Assembly (NCBI GenBank): GCA_030831265.1
Contig: JAURLM010000286.1
Coordinates: 1 to 6,239, forward strand
Reading direction: 5' to 3'
Source of the DNA: Chloroflexota bacterium
GTDB lineage: Bacteria > Chloroflexota > Dehalococcoidia > Lucifugimonadales > Lucifugimonadaceae
DNA: 6,239 nt
Shown here: in pieces, positions 1-4,964 of the stretch
Numbering within the stretch: position 1 is the stretch's first letter
Layout of the letters: every line of letters starts with the position of its first letter
Position numbers and translations under genes: made by a program
Notes under the pieces: model-generated
Seen by the model: only the letters and a program-made list of their open reading frames with translations
What the model was told of the DNA's origin: nothing
Database searches by the model: none

Positions 1-193
1 ATACGTCGAACTTATCGAGGGAATGCTGCGTCGTATCACGGATGAACTAAACCCCGATGATCCAGACGCCTGCAAAATTGTCGCAACGGGCGGGCTCGCA
101 GCAGTGATCGACCCTCTGACGGATACTTTCGATGTCTATGACCCGGATCTGACGCTGCAGGGGTTGCGGATCGTCCACGAGCTTAACCGTTAG
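1..193 (+). CDS. coaX: Type III pantothenate kinase, C-terminal fragment (5' end outside window)
   Basis: Reading from position 2, 63 residues are open to a TAG at 191-193. The visible part holds the conserved C-terminal pattern of CoaX: the glycine motif ATGGLA followed by an aspartate-rich tail, VYDPDLTLQGLRIVHELN. Type III pantothenate kinases phosphorylate pantothenate in the cytoplasm, the first committed step to coenzyme A, using an ASKHA-type fold; the ATP-binding N-terminal half is not in the window. The stop lies 33 nt before the ATG of coaBC, which acts two steps later in the same pathway, so the two are probably co-transcribed. The family call rests on the tail motif plus this neighbour. 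It is cut only by the window edge; no sign of degeneration is seen. Confidence 0.9.
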   Translation, partial: YVELIEGMLRRITDELNPDDPDACKIVATGGLAAVIDPLTDTFDVYDPDLTLQGLRIVHELNR

Positions 194-226
194 CAGGAAA
201 CGCAGTGGTCGCTGCGAGATTTACTT

Positions 227-1456
227 ATGGAGAAGTCCGGTACAGCACAGGGGAATGGACGATTCTTGCCTCTAAATGGCAAGAAGATAGTTCTCGGTGT
301 GTGCGGGAGTATCGCCGCGTACAAGGCAGCTCACCTTGCCAGCAAGTTAGTGCAGTCCGGGGCGCAGGTAGATGTCATCCTGACGGCATCTGCCGAGCAG
401 TTTGTTGGGAAGGCAACATTCTCCGCTCTCACTCATAGACCTGTCACTACAAGTCTGTGGGAAGCCAATTCCCCCCTTGCAATAGACCACGTTTCGCTTG
501 CGCTGGATGCAGACTGCGTGGTGGTTGCACCTGCTACAGCCAATACCATCGCCAAATTGGCACTCGGCCTTTCCGATGACGCTCTTGGCGCGACTGTTCT
601 CGCAACCAGCGCTCCCCTGGTCGTTGCTCCTGCCATGGACGCGAACATGTTTGAACACCCGGCCGTGCAGACCAACGTAAGAACGCTGCGCGAACGCGGC
701 GCAGTCATGGTTGGCCCCGGTGAAGGCCGACTTGCCTCCGGGCTTACTGGTAAGGGGCGCATGGAAGAGCCGGTGAACATCGTTGGTATCGTGCGTCAGG
801 TCATCGGCAAGAACGGCGACTATGCTGGTCGGAAAGTTGTTGTTTCCGCCGGTGGCACGCAAGAACCCATCGACCCGGTTCGAGTCATCACCAACCGATC
901 ATCTGGGAAGATGGGCTACGCAATTGCAGAGGCAGCGCGTGACCGCGGGGCAGAGGTTGTCCTCGTGAGCGGACCGACCGCGCTTGCGAACCCTGGCGGT
1001 GTCCGGGTGATTCCTGCCCAGACGGTGAACGAGATGCGTGATGCGGTTCTACCCGAGTCCGCAGATGCTGACCTGCTGGTTATGGCCGCAGCGATATCTG
1101 ACTTCAGTCCTGCCAGCGTTGCATCCGAAAAGATTAAGAAAAGCAGCGGCAGTATGTCCATCGAACTCGTGAAGAACGAGGACTGGATGCCGCTGGCTAC
1201 GGGACCAAAACTGGTGAAGGTTTCGTTTGCCGCCGAGACCGGCGACGCCGCGAACAAGGCGCGTTCCAAGGTGGCATCCAAGGGCGCGGTTTTTTCGGTG
1301 GCGAACGATGTCAGCGAAGCCGGTTCAGGATTCGGCACCGACACCAACCGCGTAGGTTTTGTGGACGCCGCGGGCAACATTGAGCAGATGCCGCTGATGG
1401 ACAAGCTGGCTGTCGCTCACGCAATCCTGGATCGTGCCCTGAAGCACCTGAAGTAG
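227..1456 (+). CDS. coaBC: Bifunctional phosphopantothenoylcysteine decarboxylase / phosphopantothenate-cysteine ligase
   Basis: 409 residues, the usual length for bacterial CoaBC. It joins cysteine to 4'-phosphopantothenate (CoaB) and decarboxylates the product to 4'-phosphopantetheine with FMN (CoaC). The CoaC half (about 18-190) shows GVCGSIAAYK (24-33), the catalytic His in IDH (His88), PATANTIAK (102-110), PAMDANMF (135-142) and the substrate lid GRLASGLTGKGRM (167-179). The lid has Ser171 where E. coli Dfp has active-site Cys158. The CoaB half (about 200-405) shows GRKVVVSAGGTQEPIDPVR, ITNRSSGKMG (221-230, Asn223), AAISDF (288-293) and KIKK (302-305). The start is uncertain. ATG 227 has a poor ribosome site, while TTG at 266-268 has AGGGGA 11 nt upstream and would give the typical family N-terminus MPLNGKKIVLGV. 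The coaX stop is upstream in the same frame. The gene ends before a terminator-like hairpin. Confidence 0.97.
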   Translation: MEKSGTAQGNGRFLPLNGKKIVLGVCGSIAAYKAAHLASKLVQSGAQVDVILTASAEQFVGKATFSALTHRPVTTSLWEANSPLAIDHVSLALDADCVVVAPATANTIAKLALGLSDDALGATVLATSAPLVVAPAMDANMFEHPAVQTNVRTLRERGAVMVGPGEGRLASGLTGKGRMEEPVNIVGIVRQVIGKNGDYAGRKVVVSAGGTQEPIDPVRVITNRSSGKMGYAIAEAARDRGAEVVLVSGPTALANPGGVRVIPAQTVNEMRDAVLPESADADLLVMAAAISDFSPASVASEKIKKSSGSMSIELVKNEDWMPLATGPKLVKVSFAAETGDAANKARSKVASKGAVFSVANDVSEAGSGFGTDTNRVGFVDAAGNIEQMPLMDKLAVAHAILDRALKHLK

Positions 1457-1483
1457 CAGCGACGAACTGCCGCTGAAACACAG

Positions 1484-1516
1484 CTGGCCGTGACACGGGG
1501 ATCGCATCACGGCCAG
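1484..1516. terminator. Probable bidirectional terminator hairpin between convergent genes
   Basis: CTGGCCGTGA (1484-1493) and TCACGGCCAG (1507-1516) form a perfect 10-bp inverted repeat with a 13-nt loop. The stem can extend by a G-U and an A-U pair at 1482-1483/1517-1518. It sits in the 105-bp gap between the stop of coaBC (plus) and the stop of the RidA-like gene (minus), where a shared terminator is expected. The T-tracts are short on both sides (GGTGTTT on plus, GTGTTT on minus), so termination strength is uncertain. Confidence 0.65.
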
Positions 1517-1561
1517 TTCTGGTGTTTATACCGGTGAGTAAGGCGTCGAAAGCCCGGCCTC

Positions 1562-2215
1562 TTACGTCAGTTTGCGAACTTTCTCCAACTGTGCCGGTGG
1601 CAGTGGGAATACCCATCCGCGGTTTGAGATGATGGCCCTTGCAAGCTCCGGCGAGATTGCCACGATGATTTCAGGCTCCAGCGCAAACCGGCCCGTGAAA
1701 CCTCCAATGGCGCTTCGAGCGTGTACGCCGCTGTAGTTCTGGTCCGTTCCGTCTTTGGCAAACTCACCTATTCCGCCGCCGAACACCGACTGCCAGCGAG
1801 CGGAGAATCCATTGACGACCGCGGGCGCTCCGAAGAAGTGAACATCGGTCGAGACCACCATGCCTAGCGCCTTAACCGTGTAGAGCACGTCATTCAGGTC
1901 ACCACCCTCTTTACCGCAGGTCAACGCCCAGTGCAATCGTCGCACCATTGAGTCAGTGATCTCTCGGCCAGCCTTCTGGCCCTCCTTGATACGGTCAGGA
2001 TCGTCGTACATGTTGCCGGGGCCAAGTCCCAGTCCAGACAGGTATACGAGACCGCTTTCGTGGAATACCGCGCCTGCAATGCCAGCACCGGCAAGCGACT
2101 TCACGTCCTCGTCGAAGCTGCCCATGGGGATGCCGAGCTTATTGATACGGTCGTAGACGTCATAGTCACGCCGCATCTCTTTGGGGACGATGGAATTCTC
2201 GTAAAACTTACCCAT
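1562..2215 (-). CDS. RidA/YjgF-family protein (reactive enamine/imine deaminase-like), enlarged
   Basis: 217 residues from ATG 2215-2213. A TTG directly upstream (2218-2216) was rejected because AGGAGA at 2226-2221 lies 5 nt from the ATG but only 2 nt from the TTG. RidA proteins are cytosolic trimers that hydrolyse 2-aminoacrylate-type enamines/imines, or act as relatives in specific pathways. The fold is seen in GLVYLSGLGLGPG (55-67), the helix EGQKAGREITDSMVRRLHWAL (78-98) and DLNDVLYTVKALGMV (106-120). HARSAIG follows (165-171), then EPEIIVAI (180-187). Arg167 and Glu182 are 15 apart, the same spacing as Arg105 and Glu120 of E. coli RidA. It is longer than RidA (about 130) or the PF14588-type relatives (about 150): an N-terminal 45 residues, a loop at about 147-163 and a C-terminal 30 are additions. 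It is the last gene of the minus-strand operon behind two isomerase-like genes. The substrate is unknown. Confidence 0.82.
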   Translation of the reverse strand: MGKFYENSIVPKEMRRDYDVYDRINKLGIPMGSFDEDVKSLAGAGIAGAVFHESGLVYLSGLGLGPGNMYDDPDRIKEGQKAGREITDSMVRRLHWALTCGKEGGDLNDVLYTVKALGMVVSTDVHFFGAPAVVNGFSARWQSVFGGGIGEFAKDGTDQNYSGVHARSAIGGFTGRFALEPEIIVAISPELARAIISNRGWVFPLPPAQLEKVRKLT

Positions 2216-2220
2216 CAAAC

Positions 2221-2226
2221 TCTCCT
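2221..2226 (-). promoter_or_regulatory. Shine-Dalgarno site that fixes the RidA-like gene start
   Basis: The minus strand reads AGGAGA, then 5 nt, then ATG at 2215. This favours the ATG over the adjacent upstream TTG. Two further CAGGA motifs lie upstream on the same strand (2237-2233 and 2250-2246), without start codons at suitable distance. Confidence 0.75.
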
Positions 2227-2276
2227 GTTTGTTCCTGTGTTAGTTTCCTGATAGACCCGTTGCGGGCTCGCATCAC

Positions 2277-3125
2277 CTAGATGCTGTACTTGTGCAGCAG
2301 GTTGCGAAAGAAATCGTGCGCAAGCGGAAGGGCTTCGATGTCCGGCATGAACTCCCAGCCCTCGTACACGATGGACATTATCCCGTTGAAACGAGCCTGC
2401 TTCAGCATCGGGAAGATGCGGTCATAATCGATCCATTCTTCGCGTCCGCCAGCCATCTTATACGCCTTGCAGCGCACTAGCTGCGCTCTTGGGAGCGACG
2501 TTTCGATCTCCCGGTAGAAGTCGTACGCTGGGTCAATTTCACCTTTTTTCCTGCCCGGCCCAGACGCCCCCGGTGACCCTCGATACTGGCCCGTATCCAT
2601 GATGTGAACGAAGTACGGGTCATCAATCTCGTCAAGCATGCGGATGATGGCATCGCCCGTCGCAGGGAACATGCCGTGATTGTGGTTGTGCAGTCCCACC
2701 TGCACCCGGCGCGTTTTCGCATAATCCACGATTCGCCGCATGTACCCGGCAAGCCACGGCCACGCCTCATCCTCAGTCTGTCCATCGGGCAAGTCCCCGC
2801 CGATGATTCGCAGCAACGGGATTCCCATCTGCTGGCACACATCCGTCCATTTCATCATGTGGGCGAGATGGTCTTCGTCCGTGCCGTGATACCCGGATCC
2901 GAAACCTGCACGAATCCCGATGTAGCCGATGCCCAGTCCTCGTCGTGCCGCGTGCTGGCGCAACTCCTCCGTGTATGCCGGGTCGGTGCTTTCGAACAGC
3001 CGCTCTTCGAGGTCTATGCCGTCCCACCCGGTGTCGGCAGCCAGGTCTATGAGTTGCGGCAGGTTCAGCTTGCCGTCAGCCAGCGCGTGGCTGTATGAAA
3101 GTGCCTGTAAGTGGAGTTTGATCAC
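2277..3125 (-). CDS. Sugar phosphate isomerase/epimerase-like TIM-barrel protein (copy B)
   Basis: 282 residues from a GTG at 3125-3123. The open frame runs further upstream to 3287, but that part overlaps the previous gene; starting at GTG gives VIKLHLQALSY, which aligns with MIKLSLQSLSY of copy A. GGAA at 3136-3133 lies 7 nt before the GTG. The protein belongs to the xylose-isomerase-like / AP-endonuclease-2 superfamily. It has WDGIDLE (34-40), the histidine cluster GLHNHNHG (144-151), HIMDTGQY (174-181), WIDYDRIFP (231-239) and the late glutamate YEG (254-256). Members use a divalent metal to isomerise or epimerise sugars, keto-acids or inositol derivatives. By eye it is about 40% identical to copy A over its full length. 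Oddity: where copy A has His213 (HVRGK), a likely metal ligand, this copy has Leu216 (LVRCK). It may therefore have an altered or lost activity. The substrate is unknown. Confidence 0.85.
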   Translation of the reverse strand: MIKLHLQALSYSHALADGKLNLPQLIDLAADTGWDGIDLEERLFESTDPAYTEELRQHAARRGLGIGYIGIRAGFGSGYHGTDEDHLAHMMKWTDVCQQMGIPLLRIIGGDLPDGQTEDEAWPWLAGYMRRIVDYAKTRRVQVGLHNHNHGMFPATGDAIIRMLDEIDDPYFVHIMDTGQYRGSPGASGPGRKKGEIDPAYDFYREIETSLPRAQLVRCKAYKMAGGREEWIDYDRIFPMLKQARFNGIMSIVYEGWEFMPDIEALPLAHDFFRNLLHKYSI

Positions 3126-3127
3126 AG

Positions 3128-3967
3128 TTACATTCCGTGCTGCGCTAGTTTGCGGCGGAAGAAATCGACCGCGAGTGGAACTGCGGTTGGCTCGTCCAAC
3201 TCGTCCTGCCCTTCGAACACCACTGACAGCCAGCCGTTGAAACCAGTTTTCTTGATGATCGGCAGAATGCGGTCGTAGTCCAGCCATACCTCTTCACCGG
3301 ACGCTATCCGGTAGATCTTACCGCGCACATGCACGGCGTATGGGGCAGACGTGGAGATGGACGCGTACAGGTCTTCGATGTGCTCCTGGCTGCCGCGTTC
3401 ACCCAGCGAAACTCCGGGGCCACCAAGGTACTGGCCCGTGTCGAGGATATGGCTGTAGTACGGGTTGTTCACATCTTTCAGTAATTGCAGCACGTCATCG
3501 CCGACGGCAGGGATGCAGCCGTGGTTGTGGTTGTGCAGACCTACGACGACACCTTTAGATTGACCGTATTCAGCCACTTCTTTTGTTGCAGCGACAAGCC
3601 GAGGCCATACCTGCTCACGCGTCTCGTCCTCCGGCACCCATGCCCCGAAGGCCCGCACCATCTGGATGCCCATTCTTGCTGCCACGTCGATCCACTTCTT
3701 GTACGTCTCAACCTGCTCCCGTAATTCCTCACCCTTCTTGCCAAAATTGTTGCTGATGCCGATGTAGCAGTTGTGCAGTCCGCGCTTCAGCGTAAGGTGC
3801 CGCAGTTCTTCGAGATAGTCGTGATCGGTGGACGCAAAGTGCGTGAAATGCAGATCGACACCGTCCATGCGGTACTCGGCTGCCTTTTTGATTATTCCGA
3901 TCAGGTCGATCTTCCCTGCGTTGAACGTGTCACGATATGAGAGTGATTGCAGGCTGAGCTTGATCAT
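3128..3967 (-). CDS. Sugar phosphate isomerase/epimerase-like TIM-barrel protein (copy A)
   Basis: 279 residues from ATG at 3967-3965, with AGGA at 3976-3973 five nt upstream. This is a single-domain TIM barrel of the xylose-isomerase-like family, with a length typical of hydroxypyruvate isomerase, IolE/IolI or tagatose-3-epimerase relatives. Visible motifs are MDGVDLH (34-40), GLHNHNHG (143-150), HILDTGQY (173-180), HVRGKIY (213-219), LDYDRILPI (229-237) and VVFEG (249-253). By analogy with tagatose 3-epimerase, Asp176, His213 and Glu252 would be metal ligands. The first canonical Glu is replaced by residues of the HNHNH cluster, as in the IolE-like branch. There is no signal peptide, so it is likely cytosolic. 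It is the first gene of the minus-strand operon, and its stop is 2 nt before the start of its paralog. The substrate cannot be named from sequence. Confidence 0.88.
   Translation of the reverse strand: MIKLSLQSLSYRDTFNAGKIDLIGIIKKAAEYRMDGVDLHFTHFASTDHDYLEELRHLTLKRGLHNCYIGISNNFGKKGEELREQVETYKKWIDVAARMGIQMVRAFGAWVPEDETREQVWPRLVAATKEVAEYGQSKGVVVGLHNHNHGCIPAVGDDVLQLLKDVNNPYYSHILDTGQYLGGPGVSLGERGSQEHIEDLYASISTSAPYAVHVRGKIYRIASGEEVWLDYDRILPIIKKTGFNGWLSVVFEGQDELDEPTAVPLAVDFFRRKLAQHGM
3133..3136 (-). promoter_or_regulatory. Probable ribosome site of copy B, inside the end of copy A
   Basis: GGAA on the minus strand lies 7 nt before GTG 3125 and inside the last codons of copy A. The 2-nt gap between the TAA (3130-3128) and the GTG suggests translational coupling of the two paralogs. 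Confidence 0.5.
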
Positions 3968-4115
3968 GGTTTTCCTGTCCCATCTGGCGGTTTGCGCGTG
4001 GCTGGCCGGGCTATTCGTGCGGCAGCGCCGACTGTATCACTTCCGGGCCGACAACCAGACCGATTCCCGACCGACGACGAATCCATTTCCCTGACCCACA
4101 GCGTGACCGGATAAC
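3968..4115. other. Divergent intergenic region
   Basis: About 150 bp between the start of the minus-strand operon and the plus-strand parA-like gene. It must hold the promoters of both if each is transcribed from here. I see the AGGA ribosome site of copy A at 3976-3973 and a weak 5-bp inverted repeat, GATTC/GAATC (4062-4066/4079-4083). I find no convincing -35/-10 pair on either strand. If parA starts at GTG 4170, the region extends to 4169. Confidence 0.4.
3973..3976 (-). promoter_or_regulatory. Ribosome site of copy A
   Basis: AGGA on the minus strand lies 5 nt before ATG 3967. It supports that start and marks the first gene of the three-gene operon. Confidence 0.6.
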
Positions 4116-4964
4116 ATGGGTGTTCGTCGCGTCAGGTCCTCTTCTCAACAGGCATTCTGTGGCACAGCCGTGAAAGTAATCTCCGCATACAGCATAAAGG
4201 GCGGCGTCGGGAAAACCTCGGCGGCGGTGAACCTTGCTTACCTTTCTGCACTGGAAGGTGCGCGCACCCTTGTATGGGACCTGGATGCGAACTCCACCGC
4301 CACGCGTTTGTTCGGTCAACAGGCGGGGACGAAAACGCATGGGCGCAGACTGATGTTTAGCGACGCTGAACTCAGTGACGTTGTTGCTCGCACGCACTAT
4401 GCGAACCTGGATATCGTGCCTGGTGACATGCGGCATCGAATCCTGGACGCTTATCTAGACCGTGGTATCAGCAAGGCGCATCGCAGGCTGGATACCCTGC
4501 TGGCTCCGCTTGCTGCGGACTATGATTGCGTTGTGCTGGACTGTCCTCCAGGCATTAGCGTCCTTGCTGAGAATGTGTTCTATGCTTCGGACGTCTTACT
4601 TGTGCCTATCGTCCCGACCACGTTGTCTGTGCGAGCCTTTGACCTGCTGACAAAGTATGTGCATGAAGAGCAGCGCAAGGACAGGCTGCGAGACATCTCG
4701 ACAATGGCGTTCTTCTCGATGGTCGACAGGCGTAAGCAACTGCACAACAGCTTTGTCGAGGTGTTGCCAGAAGAGCGTACAGGCGTGTTAGGAACCGTGA
4801 TTCCAGTTGCGCCGGAGATCGAGCAGATGAGAACCAGGCATGCACCCTTGCATGCCTTTGCCCCGGCAAGCCGGGCCGCGGCTGCTTATGAAGAGTTGTG
4901 GCACGAGGTGAAGCTGCGCATGGGCAACAACTGGATGGGCATGGCGATTGCGGGCGTGCGCTAA
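4116..4964 (+). CDS. ParA/MinD-family deviant Walker ATPase, without a ParB neighbour
   Basis: 282 residues from ATG 4116. Motifs are the deviant Walker A KGGVGKT (28-34, signature Lys28), Walker A' DLDAN (55-59) and Walker B VVLDCPPG (139-146), then LLVPIVPTTLSVRAFDLL (161-178) and a ParA-like end, LGTVIPVAPEIEQM to SRAAAAYEELWHEV. ParA ATPases dimerise on ATP, bind the nucleoid non-specifically, and segregate DNA or position protein cargo. Walker A' is usually DxDPQ; here Pro-Gln is replaced by Ala-Asn. The start is uncertain. ATG 4116 has only GGA 4 nt upstream, and its first 18 residues look non-conserved. GTG 4170 would give MKVISAYSIKGGVGKT, the family's usual N-terminus, but lacks a clear ribosome site. 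No parB, parS-like repeats or cargo gene are next to it, so this is an orphan ParA and its cargo is unknown. Its stop overlaps that of the convergent sulfatase gene. Confidence 0.9.
   Translation: MGVRRVRSSSQQAFCGTAVKVISAYSIKGGVGKTSAAVNLAYLSALEGARTLVWDLDANSTATRLFGQQAGTKTHGRRLMFSDAELSDVVARTHYANLDIVPGDMRHRILDAYLDRGISKAHRRLDTLLAPLAADYDCVVLDCPPGISVLAENVFYASDVLLVPIVPTTLSVRAFDLLTKYVHEEQRKDRLRDISTMAFFSMVDRRKQLHNSFVEVLPEERTGVLGTVIPVAPEIEQMRTRHAPLHAFAPASRAAAAYEELWHEVKLRMGNNWMGMAIAGVR
4836..4857. other. Perfect hairpin within the 3' part of the parA-like gene
   Basis: AGGCATGCA (4836-4844), a CCCT loop and TGCATGCCT (4849-4857) form a 9-bp perfect stem with a 4-nt loop. A second 5-bp stem, CCCGG-CAAG-CCGGG, follows at 4862-4875. 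They lie about 90-130 nt before the parA stop, and equally within the 3' run-off of the convergent sulfatase transcript. No T-tract follows on either strand, so a terminator role is unproven. Confidence 0.45.

Noticed and set aside
205..438. GTG-started open frame with a good AGGAAA upstream, overlapping the coaBC start
   Set aside because: It lies almost wholly inside coaBC in another frame, its protein shows no family features, and coaBC itself is unmistakable. The AGGAAA might instead be remote help for coaBC.
916..1404. Minus-strand open frame of 162 codons antisense to coaBC
   Set aside because: Shadow of conserved CoaB codons; no domain and no ribosome site.
2253..2270. Small CCCG/CGGG hairpin between copy B and the RidA-like gene as a terminator
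   Set aside because: A 4-bp stem with a 3-nt loop and no T-tract; too weak to separate transcription units.
2604..3098. Plus-strand open frame of 164 codons antisense to copy B
   Set aside because: A shadow frame opposite a clear coding gene; no recognisable domain.
3126..3287. A 54-residue N-terminal extension of isomerase copy B
   Set aside because: It overlaps the 3' end of copy A in another frame, has a basic low-quality composition, and the alignment with copy A starts exactly at GTG 3125.
4062..4083. GATTC...GAATC inverted repeat as a possible operator or parS-like site
   Set aside because: Only 5 bp with a 12-nt gap, single copy; expected by chance.
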